Source: Oopsacas minuta | Lineage: Eukaryota > Porifera > Hexactinellida > Lyssacinosida > Leucopsacidae | Assembly (NCBI GenBank): GCA_024704765.1 | Contig: JAKMXF010000122.1 | Coordinates: 457,068-521,067 of the forward strand | Direction of reading: 5' to 3' | DNA length: 64,000 bases | Part shown: piece by piece, positions 1 through 11,924 of the stretch | Layout of the letters: each line of letters starts with the position of its first letter | Position numbering within the stretch: the first letter of the stretch is position 1 | Notes under the pieces: generated by a model | Seen by the model: the letters and a program-made list of their open reading frames with translations, nothing else | Database searches by the model: none | What the model was told of the DNA's origin: nothing | Made by a program: the position numbers and the translations under genes

Positions 1-2203
1 TGAACTTAGCCATTGGTGACATATTGCGATCTTTATCTCCGTCATCTACATCAAAATAACGACGGTTGGGCACTCGACCTCGCTTAAGGACTGTGTAGTA
101 CTGGTCATGTCCACACAAAATAATACCCCGCTTGTGAAAATGTTCAAATTCGGTTCTCCGAGTTTCAATAAATCCAACAAGGGACTCGAGTAACGATACC
201 ATGACATTGAGATCTAAAGTGCTTGACTGAAAGGAGAGATTAGTTTGATGGGAGCGCTCTAAAACTGTTTTCCAAAAACAAGAAGAATGACGAAATCGAA
301 TTCGCCAAGTTTTTTAAGTATCGAACTTGGTTCATTTCGACAGTCAACCTTCTGTTCAATATCAGACGCCAAAGATAGTAATAACTCACATAAAGCATTA
401 TATCCTTTGTGCGGGGCTTCCACTACTTCATATCTTGCGGACCACCGAGTATTAGAAAGCCGCTTGACTACAGACAAGCCTAGGAGCTTAAGCTTTTCGC
501 AAAGAAGTCGCCATCGACGTAGATGCTGAGAGTAAAGTGCATAAATTTTGTATAATGTCAAAGAATCTTACAACCTCTGGGCTACATTCAGCGGAACCTT
601 TCCCCACAAGATTGAGGGAATGAGCTGCACATGGTATAAATGTAGCATATTGACTCTGTTGTTTGATGATAGTTTGAACACCGATATATTTCCCACTCAT
701 ATTTGATGCATTATCATATGATTGGCCACGGCAATTATTAATATCGATTGCATTATTTTCTAGAAAGCTTAGTATCGTTTCCGCTATCACTTGTCCATTA
801 TGACCGATTATCATTAAAACTCAGAAATCATTCCTTTGGCACAGTCGGCAAGACATAGCGGACAATAAATGTCAGTTGATCTGAGAGTGTAACATCGGGC
901 GTCGAATCGATAGACTGAATAAAACTTGATTTTAGTCCTTCGATAATTGTTTCAAGAACCTTGCTACCCATTAGACTAATTAATTCCTCGTAAATAGTTG
1001 ATGACCAGTATGAAGTATGGCCCCTTCCTTTGTTAACGAATATAGTGATGTGTTGAGCAAGGAATGAATCGTATTTTCAAAGGGCCTCCATCACTCCTAG
1101 ATAATTACCATTACTTGGAGACCCAATGACTTCGTCTTACCCTCTTAACGGGAGACTCCGTTCGCAAAAAATGTTATTACAGATACTGCACGCTCTATCA
1201 CTTTGCGCCATACTGTCGTTGGTTTTCAAACTCCTGGATAATCTGACAATCCACCCCCAATACTTGTTTTTCTCGTGCACATTATTACCCTGGCTTCTCT
1301 ATGCTGATGGCTATCCTCATGGGACGAAATTCTCTCGTCAGCATGCTTCCAGTCATTAAAGCCTTGGGTGAATGAACTAGTTATTCGTGATAGGAGCTTA
1401 CAAGCGAAGCAGAATACTTTCTTGTCAAAGGATGAATTTGTGTGAAGGAAGACTTAGAGCAGTATCGGTGAGATCCTTCATTTCCATGAATCATGCCAGA
1501 ATTTGGGAAGTTATTACAATTGTTTCTACAATCTTCACTATCTTTTGCTATCCAACGATTTCGTATGTCTTCTGATGTATTGTCCCACAACCCACTGTCA
1601 TTCACAAGTTGTATTTCTTTCTCAGTTAAAGCGTGTTGCTCTCCTACAACCTCTGGAACTGGAATTCGTTTGAATAAAATACAAATGAATCGCCAAGAGG
1701 TACAAATGAAGATGTTGAAGTAGAAACCTCATAGTCTTCGGCTGGCAATTTTTGGGATTGTGATTGTAAGTTACAGAATATGTCTACTCTAAGAAATTTA
1801 GAGGTTTCTTGTTTCTGTTGCTCTTCGCGAAGGTGAGGTTCTTTTGTTTTGTTGCCCCCGACTTGTGAATAGGATGCATTACTGAGAAGTGGAGAATATA
1901 TTAAGACTCGAAAAATTCAATGCAAATGTAGATCAGGGCTAGGCTTGTTTCCTTTAAAGGTGTGCTGCCCATTAATTGTATCATTCTTATTGATTCACTG
2001 TTAAAAATTAATTAACCATGTCATTGTTATTACTTCACTGTTCAAAATCAATTAAGCAATCATAGCACATTGTTACTGATTCACTACTGAAACAATACAA
2101 TACAACAAATTTCTCAATAGAAATATTATAGCTCTGTATTGGGCCCCCCCTTTAGGCTCGGGCCCGCGCGACTGCCTCATCCGCCCCCCTTAATCCACTA
2201 CTG
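1..2203 (-). mobile_element. hAT element, ZMYM1/DUF4371 type, decayed; runs off the window start
   Basis: The 5' end is a CAGTAGTGGATTAAGG terminus ending at 2203, followed by a C/G-rich subterminal stretch (2137-2190). On the minus strand, fragments then follow in the order expected for a ZMYM1-like transposase: a TTF-type zinc-finger region at 1605-1381 (LWDNTSEDIRNRW, ASLVSSYHE), the RNase H-like core at 814-488 (CRGQSYDNASNMSGKYIGVQ, CAAHSLNLVG), and the later core at 561-1 (RLSNTRWSARYEVVEA, VMVSLLESLVGFIETRRTEF). The frame breaks between 488 and 561 and again near 259, and there are stops between the zinc finger and the core, so it is inactive. The 3' end lies outside the window. Confidence 0.85.
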
Positions 2204-2504
2204 CTCCTACATAACCAAACCTGATGATTAGGAATAGTGAAAGAACACTCCTTTGCAACCTGAAATCAATCTGTTCGGGAGATTTCAGATGTAAAGTCAC
2301 AAAGGAGGTGTGAGAGTGTATGAGATTTGGAATTGCTACAATGAAACGATGTTGGAGGCGAAATAGAGAGGAGAAAGGTAATTTAAAAGGTAGTGGCAGA
2401 AAAATGAGGCTGGCAAAAAGAACGGAAAATAAAAATAACAAAAAGCTCGGGGTAAAGAAGACAATCATGCTGACAACATTATTCTAGGTTATCAAACATG
2501 GGCG

Positions 2505-2820
2505 GAGTGTGTCTCATAAGACAATTCGGAAATATTTAGCGGAACCCCTGCTCATCACTCTCGGCTGTCACAAAATTATTTGGAACACAATATTCATTCA
2601 TTTTGAGCTAAAGGTATATGGCTAAGGCAAATAGTCTTGATTTATCACCAATCGAAAATCTGTGGGCTCTAGTGAAAGATAAGCTCATATGGAAGCTGCA
2701 ACCCATGAAGAAACACTGATAACAAACGTCAAGATGCTTGGCCTCAGATATCACGAGATGTCATAGAACCTTTGATATCTGGGATGTAACAGCGAATTAA
2801 AAAAAGTTTGAAATTGAAAG
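2505..2820 (+). pseudogene. Tc1-type transposase remnant, internally deleted
   Basis: Two conserved pieces survive. Near 2510 the frame reads VSHKTIRKYLAE, like the second helix-turn-helix of Tc1 transposases. Near 2635-2690 it reads NSLDLSPIENLWALVKDK, the third catalytic block (normally SPDLNPIENLW) with the acidic E retained. The catalytic core between them is missing and stops follow. No terminal repeats were found. It is a small relic; the first piece is less certain than the second. Confidence 0.55.
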
Positions 2821-4277
2821 TGGTAGGAAAATAGAGATTTCAGTTTGTACCACATGCATATATTCTTAAAGGGAATACCAAAGGGATCATCAATTAATTG
2901 AAATCTTTGTTTACTATATTTAAGTAAAATAACAATTAACTTGCATATGGAACAGCCTAGTACGATTATTCAAAGGGCATATATTCGGGGATACATATCT
3001 TGTAAATGATCAATCTTGAATTTGAAAAATCGATTTGCAAAAAGGTTTCGATTATAAAGGAGCTGACAAGAGGCAATAACTCTATTTAACGAAGGAATAT
3101 TTCGAACAACATTTTCAGTCAATTGTTACTTGTTAATTGACCAGAAAATCAAATCCAAGGTTCACAAGTCCCCTTGTTCAGAGTAATAATTACAGGTAAG
3201 ATTAGGTCTTACTAAGCTGGTTATGTCTAAGAGAGCATTGCTAATAACATCTATTAAGTGTGGGGCCGCTGCATTAGGTCGAATGTTGTCGATAGATTGA
3301 TATAGAAAGGGATATATAGAAACGAGGACTTGATAGGACAACCTATTGTATTAATTATAAGCAGTATCATTGGGAGGGGATTAGGGATTTTGTTCACTAG
3401 CTTATGGGTCTGGAAGTTTTCATTTGTACTCGTTATTAAACTACCTAGGGGCGGGGATGGGAGTCCATGCTAAAATTGTGTTTGGATGGACTTTCGTTGG
3501 ATTAATTATTCGAAAAGTTTAGAAAATGGCGGATCGCTGGATTTTTTGCGTATAACACGTTTATGCAGGAAATTAGAAATTTAAGGAGGAAGCGTTATGT
3601 GTTTCTCAAAATATGAATTGGCCTTAAAAAAGAAATATTCATAGCTAAAATACATTCGCTCTATCGACAACATAACCAAAATAGAATTCGATCTAATGCA
3701 TGCTCCCCGTAAGTGTTAATACTGTACAGGGTGCCTCAAAGTTCTGCAACAAATTTTTACGTCAATTTTGTATATTAACCTTAATTCAAATGCTGTGAAA
3801 TTCATACTATGAACAAGGCTATAAAATATATTCAATATACTGTGACAGTTCAATTCTAGTCTATTGTTATGTCTGGCATATCTGAACTACAACAGAAGAG
3901 GTCTGGTATTATTCACGAATTTCTAAATGGTAAGAAGCAGAATCAAATTCTAGAAGCTCTTGATTCCCCGAAATTTTCACCATTGTTGATATCCCGCACG
4001 ATAAAACGATATATTGAGACAGGCTGAATCGTAGATAAGTACCGATCAGGTCGGCCAAGAACAATTTGGACTCATGCTAGCAAGAAAAAGGTTCGTCAGA
4101 TTTTAACTCGTCGGCCCATGATGTCCCACCGATAAGTCACTGCAAAGGTCGGAATAGATAAGGAATCTGCTAGACGAATAATCAAGAAATACTTGGGTAT
4201 AAAATGCTTCAAACGAAGTAGGGCAGAGTCTCTTAATGGCCAGGTAATTAAAAAGAGAATCCAAAGATGTCGTAGAC

Positions 4278-5449
4278 CAGCGTTTCTTAATCTGGGGTCC
4301 TAGCACCCTGGGGGTGCTGAAATCGATTTTAGGGGGTGCTGGATAAGGATTCCACTATCTGCTGTACGATGTTTTTGTTTAGATCCTAGATAACATTTCG
4401 GGCTGGCGATGCTTCAGGATAAATATCGAAACATTCAGCTGTCTTTACTAAATATAGTAATGCCTGGCTATAAATTAGTTGTATTTAACCTATATTCCTT
4501 TCTGTGTTACTTACTTGTGTTCTTTTCTGTCACAGATTTGTGATAGGGAATAATTATACTGGTGTGGAATCCAGTTCCAGGAACTGAACCTCCATATAAG
4601 GAATTCGGTATTTAAAACGAACCCATAAGCTAAAAATAAACTGTGCGTAAAGTACAACCGGTTCAGTTCCATGGAACTGGATTCCATATAAAGATTTTTG
4701 TGATTTAGGTATCAGTAAATTCTCAAATGTCAAAAATGCACAAGTGGAGTGGTGAATATGTCAAATATGGTTCCTCTGCCCTCCTGAATAATCGTGGAGG
4801 TATGTTCGCAGGGCCGTAGCCAGAGCGTAGTTTAGGAGGGGCTAAGTAAACTTTAGGGGGGGGGCTTGGATACTTAAGATTTTTATGTCTATTTTTTGGG
4901 GTAGGCCCATACCCAAACTCCCAAGCTACTTTGGGGGAAGGTAAAATTACTTAGTTCATAAATATTCAAACCACTATGGCATTCTATAGTTTCGCTTAGT
5001 AATCGTAAAATGTACTCAAACTGGAAGGAATATATGTTGTGGTCATATAAAAATAAAAAATATGATTTCAATGGTCACTGTAAAAGCATCCATATAATTA
5101 AGTATATTTACTAGCAAGAGGAATTATATAAGTAAAATGTATAGCCAATTTGACATATTCACAAAGATTTCCTTGATTTAACTAATATTTAAGATCTAAG
5201 ATAGTAAGGTTCAATGAGGCTTAGCAAAAATTACGGGGTGGTTAAATCTGCTAGGGGGGCTCAGCCCCCCCTAGCTACGGCCCTGTATGTTCGTGATATC
5301 TAAAGTTACATTTTCTTTCTGATTGAGTGGATTTTTAATGGAGTAATTTAGGTAAATACATCAATTATGAAACAGTGCATTACTTGTCCTATTTCATCGT
5401 TGTTACAGTTACAGAGGGTGCTGAGGTAGGAAAAGGTTAAGAAACGCTG
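4278..5449. mobile_element. Non-autonomous hAT element with 8-bp duplication TCGTAGAC
   Basis: The ends are CAGCGTTTCTTAATCTGG at 4278 and the reverse complement of CAGCGTTTCTTAACCTTTTC ending at 5449. The flanking octamer TCGTAGAC occurs at 4270-4277 and 5450-5457. Removing the element and one octamer restores the transposase codons for CRRLLD. No transposase of its own is visible. It contains a second hAT element. Confidence 0.92.
4809..5285. mobile_element. Small non-autonomous hAT element with 8-bp duplication TATGTTCG
   Basis: 477 bp, ends CAGGGCCGTAGCCAG and (reversed) CAGGGCCGTAGCTAG, flanked by TATGTTCG at 4801-4808 and 5286-5293. The subterminal regions are G/C-run rich (GGGGGGGGG and CCCCCC). 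It is inserted in the 4278-5449 element, so it is the youngest of a three-level nest. Confidence 0.93.
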
Positions 5450-6269
5450 TCGTAGACTGCTGGATCGACTAAAAAATGTCAACAGTGATTCATTTGTATT
5501 TTCGGATGAGAAGATCTTCTGTAATGAGGAGAAGTGGAACTCTCAAAATTTGCGGGTACATTCTTTAACACGTAATGACATCCCAGAAACTTAAGAAGTG
5601 TCCAGAAATCACAGCACCTCAAAAGTATTATGGCTCGGGCAGGAATTACAGTTTTGTGAAAACTCCTTTAATATTCATACCCAAAGGTACAAAAATTAAT
5701 GCTCAGGTATACAAAGATCTTATACTAGAGAAACATATCTTAGCAATTGGTTTGGCCTTCCTGAAAAACAAGGCATGGCTATTTCAACAGGATGGCGCAC
5801 CGGCTTATACCGCTAAAATATCTCAACATTGGTTGTCAAGTGAGATCCCAAGGTTTTTGAACCTTGACGAATGGCCCCTTCAAGTCCTGACCTAAACCCT
5901 TGTGATTATTATTTGTGGGGAAGGCTAGAGACATTAGTAAACAATAGATTCCACAATAGTATTCCAGCACTAAAACGAGCGTTAAAGAAAGCTTGGTGGG
6001 AATTCGATGAGGATAAAGTCTCTTGGGCCTGCAAATTATTTCGTCCAGACTTAAAGATTGTCTGAAGGCGGGAGGGAATAGATTTGAAAACAAGTAAAGC
6101 CAATATATTTTCGTATATGATAGTTAGACATAATAACATTTTCTTAACAAAATATTAGTCCGGTTATATGATTTACATGCACAAGAATTACATTTAAATT
6201 TTGTTGCAGAACTTTTGAGGCACCTTGTAAGTAAAGCGTAGATGAATCTTCATTTCATTTCATCATGGG

Positions 6270-7745
6270 CAACCTAGATATATCGTCACTTGAATTCGTG
6301 TTACGAGACGACAGGCTTCTCACGCGTGGCCATCATCTGCCTCTGATTTAACAGTGTATATCAATGTAAAGAGTGATTTCAGTAATCTAAATTATTAAAT
6401 GTCAATTGTGTTTGTCTGCAAATTTGTTGTCCGTTGTCAAGGAAAGGATAAACGGTATACAACTTTGCAATTGTTGGATAAATATTCTTCATCGTGTTTA
6501 TCAAGGAAGTGATTGGATTTCAATAAAACTTCACTAAATATATCGACTATGCCGAATCCGATTTTCACACTTTGAATAATCTTATGTAAATTTATTGTTG
6601 TTTTACGAATAAAAAGGAAACAAACTAGCAAAATATCAATATTTACGTAGATATAAGCTCTTAACTCTTCAAAAGGGGTTAATCCCAAAATAATTCAATA
6701 AGATATATGCCATATACATATATCTATATTTTAATATTCATAGTGGCAGTCAATTTAGAGAATAATGGGTATTTCGAGGAGCAATGCGCCGAGTTTATGG
6801 TGGAGCGACGAGCCAAATACGTTTTGTATTGAAATTGGAAACTCTGAAGGAAATAGCGTATATTTCTTTAATACATCTGAAGATTAGTTGTGGGTAGATA
6901 CCGCAAGGTTTTATGGTTATCTAAGCTTAAAATTTTTGGACTTTTGTAATACTTGGATGCGTGTTTCATTGATGAGTGTTATCACTGCATTAACGTTATC
7001 ACAAAGGCTTATAACAATTGCGTAGTTGAGTGTTGTCCACCATTAGTTTTATTATGCTGGTCTTAGTTTAGTTTACTAAATGTTTGGTAAAAATATCGTC
7101 GAGTTGAGTGGAGATTTAAGATTTAATTAGTTAGATATTGAAGCAAAGAAAGGAAAATGATACTAATGGCATCACCAGTTCACAAATAGTGAATTCTGAA
7201 TACCTTGTTCGTGTTGATGGTAACGAACAAATTTCTTTCCCCAAATTCACAATCGTATACATAATGTAAAGAGTGCACAAGTTGTGAAAACAATGTTGGA
7301 GGTCAGCTCTAGAGTTGAGATTGAGATCGAAAGTTGTGAATCTGGAGAATTTTATTTCGAGATTATAGAATTGGATAGTTAGTGCATTACAGATTCAAAA
7401 GTAAAATGTCATTAGTCAGTAATTGGACGAATGGATTTTCTCCTAAGTTCATGATGTAATAATATGTATGATCCGAAGTTTGACTATTTATCGGCTGAAA
7501 AAGTTTGATAGCAGCAAGATAAACAGTCTTTTCATTTTAGCTAGAGCAGAATGAATTTTCCTATATTGTAGAGTATAGGTATTGTAGAATGAAGAAGAGA
7601 AGTATTTGAATGATCGTCTAGTGCCAAAGTGATAATCAGAAGGATCTCTTTCAATTCATCATACAGATGAGTACGGGTGCTTATAGTCGAAATTTATGTT
7701 GTAGCGAGCGCAGAAAAATGAGAGGGATGTTCGATAATTATCATG
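6270..7745 (+). repeat. Coding-like repeat 'B-C-D', first copy, decayed
   Basis: This stretch is related, in inverted orientation, to 46340-45240. Fragments of reading frame can be aligned between the copies: LEF(D/V)LRDD near 6290; EYLVRV near 7205; and a stretch near 7640-7745 that, allowing a frameshift, corresponds to HHTD..TGAYS.NL.CSERR of the other copy. Stops and frameshifts are frequent here. I do not recognise the protein. The copy is interrupted at about 7745 by the inverted-repeat structure that begins there; the continuing part appears at 13830-14850. Confidence 0.55.
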
Positions 7746-8653
7746 AAATATGAGAGTGAAGTTAACCAAGTTTTCGACCATGTAAACTTCAATTACGAAC
7801 TTTACTCACTTGAACACCTGATTTAAACGTAATTGGTATAATTCGATAGAGGAGTGTTGGACGTGTTCTGCAATATAAAATATTCTCAAAATTTTAGTCT
7901 TTACTCACTATATTGTAATACTGGGTAAGTGTACAACTTCATTGAAAATTACGGTCTAAAATTTTCTGAAATTCCTTTCCTCTATTTAAGAGAAATGGAA
8001 ATTATGTCAAATAAATTGAATTCCAAAATTCAACACGTGGGGCAATCAGATTTCAAGGTTGAGGTTGGAATCGAGAGTTGAGGGGGATGGATTAGATTAA
8101 ACATAGAGTAGGGTCAGTTCAAACGGTTGTTTCTTTATCTTAATCACACTGAATCTTAATTATTGTAATGCTAATCAATAGTTGACATGTAAAGGTTACT
8201 AACGATATCAATATTATCGTGAAATACCAAAAATTATCACCCACAACAGCATTCTAAAATTCATTAATTCAGGTTTTATGTCTTACGAACTCTATCTTAG
8301 AAGTCACTTCTTGAACTTATTACCACCAGAATCACCTCAAACTTTATTGAGACCTTCTATCGTATTCTATAATTCAATTTCTTAAAGACAAACAGGTCAT
8401 TTGTAAAAGTTCTTGCTTAGCAGTTTTATTTGCTTGGAGTCGGACAAAAAGCAAAAAATGTCCCCATCCAAAATTTAACATTTTATAACTTTCTAAATGA
8501 AGTGAATTTCATTTTGGAACTATAAGACATCGGTTGTTGTAATATATGCAAACATTCTTGGAAAATTTCAGCTCAATTATACCAGCTCTTGCTTCCTAGT
8601 TATTTGCTTTAAACAGCATATGTGATTAATGCAATCCCTCCCAAACTATACTA

Positions 8654-9940
8654 CAAGGGTTGTTCAATAAATAATGAGATTTTTTTTCAAAATTTATATA
8701 GTAAACCTACACTTATCATAATTGATTATCAAATGTTTCGAAAAATTCCCCCTTTAACATCGTTTCCATCGTTCTGGTAACTTTTCCAGCCCAGTGGTAT
8801 AGAATTATTTAGGGTCCTTTGTTCCCATTGTTGCATTTCGTAATTCAGCCATTGAAATCCCCAAATCTCTTCCCTGGAAGATGTCTCTTCATCTCTCCAA
8901 ACAGCCAGTAGTCGCTGGGAGCCAGGTCTGGACAATACAGGGGATGAGGGAGGCATTCGAATCCTAAGTCATCAATTGCAGCCATTGTCTTGGAGCTTAC
9001 ATGGGGAATTGCATTGTCATGTTGCAGCAATACGCCACGTGTCAACTTGCCTCACCTCTCACGATTAATCGCTTGACGCAATTCTTTCAATTCGTCAACG
9101 TAATAATCAATGGTTATGGTTGTGTTCTCAGGCAACCAGTTGAGGTGTATAATTTCTTCCCTCTCCCAAACATTGTTGTCATTCTCTTCCCTGCTGATAT
9201 TGCGGCGTTTACTTTGATGGGTAGAGGTTCATCACGTCTCTTCCACTGCTTCGATTGAGTTTTGCTCTCGGGTTCATAATAATGAAACCAAGTTTCATTG
9301 CCCGTTACTATACGATCCAAAAAGTCTTCCTCTGCCTTGCATCTTGAAAGTAATTCTTTGCTAACTCTGACCCTTTCGCGTTTTTGTTCTTTTGAAACAA
9401 GTTTTGGGATCCAACGCGCCCGCAGTTACCTTGGACATTTCCAGATTTTCAGTGATCATCGAATGTAGTGTGGCTTTTGATATACCTACTCTCTTCCAAC
9501 TCTCGCAGGGTTATTAATCTGTCCTCGTCCAAAATTGTTTGGACCCTCTCGATATTACTGCGAGTTTTTGAGGAAGTCGGGCGACCTGAACGGGGTGGAT
9601 CGTGGAGGTCTTCATCGCCATTATCAAAACGTTCGACCCATCTATATATGGTGGCTTTCGAAGGACATCCATCACCGAAAATATCCTGCATTTCACCAAG
9701 AATGTATGAGCCAGTCTTCTCCTTTTCCCGCAGGTACCAAACTATTTGTCGTTTTCTTATATGCAAAAATCCATTAGTTGAAAAGAGTGGCCTATACAAA
9801 AGAAACTTTATACTGGAGAATATCCTAGTAGAGTAAAGAGTATATTGTATCGAAGTTAGACAATCAAGTTAGGCTTAGTGCTGTATTAACTAGAATATGA
9901 ATTTGATACATTATTCTTATTACTTATTGAACAACCCTTG
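8654..9940 (-). mobile_element. mariner (DD34D) element, family 'M1', copy 1
   Basis: 1,287 bp. The TIRs are CAAGGGTTGTTCAATAAATA at 8654 and the reverse of CAAGGGTTGTTCAATAAGTA ending at 9940, with TA on both sides (8652-8653, 9941-9942). Two further copies of the same family lie at 43240 and 47175. Confidence 0.93.
8731..9774 (-). pseudogene. mariner transposase, copy 1, frameshifted and missing the first catalytic Asp
   Basis: The family start ATG (compare MDFSK... in copy 3) corresponds to 9774-9772 but is out of frame with what follows. Recognisable in order are the N-terminal HTH (CPSKATIYRWVERF), the GRP linker (PPRSGRPTSSK), the first catalytic block VTGNETWFHYYEPESK (normally GDETW, here D to N), the second block LLQHDNAIPH, and the third PDLAPSDYWLFGEMK. 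Thirty-four residues separate the second and third Asp, as in true mariners. There are at least three frame changes. Inactive. Confidence 0.88.
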
Positions 9941-10087
9941 TATACTGTAATTTAGTATATTTTGAATTCGTGGTGAATTCAAATTAAGAAAATTAGTATA
10001 ATGGAATCCTGTATCATATTTGAGTCAATTTCCTTATAAGTATGAGTAAGCACTATTAAGACAGGCATAAAGTGAATTAACTGCGAA

Positions 10088-11010
10088 GGACACAGTTACT
10101 CAATATATCCGCCTTTGTTTTGATTAACTTTTGATAATCTACCAGGTAGTGTCTCTACAGCTGCACGGAGTACATCTTGTGGTAGCTTCTCCCATTCCTC
10201 TTTCAATTTTCGCTTTAAAGCCTAGGCACATTGTGAGAGTTTGTGCCAACTCTAGTTTCAAGAATAAGCCATATGGAATAGTCCGTTGGGTTGAAGTTAG
10301 GGCTATTTGGTGGCCATTGTAAATCGTGGAACATTCTTATGGAGCCAGCTTTGAGTAATATTTGATGTGTGGACTGCTGCCCAATCTTATTGGAAAATAT
10401 ACTGGTCACCATTATAGATGTTTCCACTAAGGTTCTTCATTACGGGCTCTAAAATTAGGCTACAGTACGTATGTCGTGGAGTTAATTTTCAACCCTGATG
10501 GAACAAATATCAGAGGCGTCCGACCCACTGCCAATATGCCGGTCCAAACCATTACTGAGAGTTGCTTTCGGACTCAAGGAACGTACTTTAGTGCAGGATC
10601 AACAATAGAAGCCTTATGAGATATGATCCTATCGTTCTGAGGGTTCAACACCTCCTCAATTGTGAAAATCTTTTCATCAAAGAATACAATCTTTCCAAGA
10701 ACTTGGGTAACGTGCCTACGGAGTTGTCCCTTGTATCTCTCTAGCCTCTTCGACTTTATCTGTCCAGTTAGGAAGTGAAATTTTCCTTCTTTTGAATGAA
10801 TACATTACAAGTCGACTTTTACAACTTTCCGGACCGAAGACATGGAGATTTAAGATCCATAGCCATTCTTCTCAGCGAACGCCGGGGATTCCTACGAATG
10901 CGTCCACGACGACCTTTCGGAGTGCCGGAATTGTCACTGAACATGGCCAACCACTTCTCGCCCAGTCTACAACACATCCAGTTTCCACGTATCTACGAAT
11001 AGTATGGTAG
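10088..11010 (-). pseudogene. DD37D-type transposase relic
   Basis: On the minus strand the HTH/linker region survives near 10985-10790 (TIRRYVETGCVVD, RSGWPCSVT) and the C-terminal third near 10330-10088: QWPPNSPNFNPTDYSIW, then EEWEKLPQDVLRAAVE, ending NQNKGGYIE with a stop near 10088. Both match the intact transposase at 33355-34383 block by block. The central core is scrambled by frameshifts and terminal repeats were not found, so the ends given are those of the recognisable coding part. Confidence 0.8.
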
Positions 11011-11924
11011 ATTAACTTTCGCCTACTATTAGGTAAATTTGGAGCCTCAAAATTTCTTCCTGAGTCTCCCCATAGTTTAATTATTCAATAATAGCTGACC
11101 TTTCCAGTTCCATCGAATGGAAATCAATAGAACTTCAACAATAAATGTAGTATGAGAAATAGTAATAATTAGACGATATAGTAATGTAAATATCAAAATA
11201 TGACTAAGGACAATCAAATTAGTAGAAAAAATACAACATCTTAATTCTATGGGACAGGACTTAAAACGCACCCTATACAATAGAATTAACCAGAGACATA
11301 AACATTCACAATGTATAGGCTTACAAGATAACAACGATAGTCTATGCAGCAGCTACAGTATTGTAAAGACAAAAGAAATTAAGAAATAATACATACTATA
11401 AAAATTAGAAAGTCATAAAAACTACTAGCGACTCTATGTTTTTCTAGAAATTCTATCATAGAATACGATAGAAGGTGTCAGTAAAGTTTGAGGTGATTCT
11501 GGTGGTAAATAATTTCGACAATTGACTTCAAAGTTGGAGATCGTAACACACAAAAACGGTGAATTTAATGATTTTTAGATTGCTGTAGTGGATGAAAAAT
11601 TTCAGGTATTTCAGGATCATAGTAATATCGTTAGAAACGTGCACATCTCAACTATCGATCGGCATTAAAATATTTTGGATTCAGTATAGTGAAGGTAAAG
11701 AAACAACAGTTTGAACTGGCACTACTTTCTGTATAATCTAATCCATCTCCTCAAATCTCACTTCCAACTTCAACTTTTAAAACTGATAATCAGGGAGTTA
11801 TAGGTATTTGGGAATCAAATTTAATCTAGATAAACGTCCATATCTCCTATATAGGATAGGAATTTCAGAATCGAATTCGAAATGTTAGACAGTATTTCCA
11901 ATGAAGTTGTATACATACCTACAA

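Larger units (their letters stand above)
3869..6065 (+). pseudogene. DD37D transposase, broken by stop, hAT insertion and frameshift
   Basis: The start is the ATG at 3869 (MSGISELQQKRSGIIHE). The HTH region follows, with an in-frame TGA after RTIKRYIETG at about 4024, then KYRSGRPRT. The frame is cut by the hAT at 4278. It resumes after 5457 with CRRLLDRLKN, FVFSDEKIF (first catalytic D), FQQDGAPAY (second D) near 5790, and, after a one-base frameshift at about 5880, SSPDLNPCDYYLWG (third D). It ends at a stop at 6063-6065. D-to-D spacing in the last two blocks fits 37 residues, as in the intact copy at 33355. Not functional. Confidence 0.88.
3727..6227 (+). mobile_element. DD37D Tc1/mariner-superfamily element split by a hAT insertion
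   Basis: TIRs are CAGGGTGCCTCAAAGTTCTG at 3727 and, reversed, CAAGGTGCCTCAAAAGTTCT ending at 6227, with TA at 3725-3726 and 6228-6229. Total length is 2,501 bp. Subtracting the hAT at 4278-5449 and its 8-bp duplication leaves about 1,321 bp, a normal size for the superfamily. The CAGGGTG start is shared with the elements at 33195 and 60664. Confidence 0.9.

Noticed and set aside
2190-2468. 92-codon minus-strand hydrophobic frame
   Set aside because: Its distal end overlaps the hAT terminus at 2203 and the rest is low-complexity Phe/Leu/Ser from AT-rich DNA.
11041-11070. GAGCCTCAAAATTTCTTCCT as a TIR of the 10088-11010 relic
   Set aside because: It resembles the CAGGGTGCCTCAAAG terminus but is in the wrong orientation for a right end.
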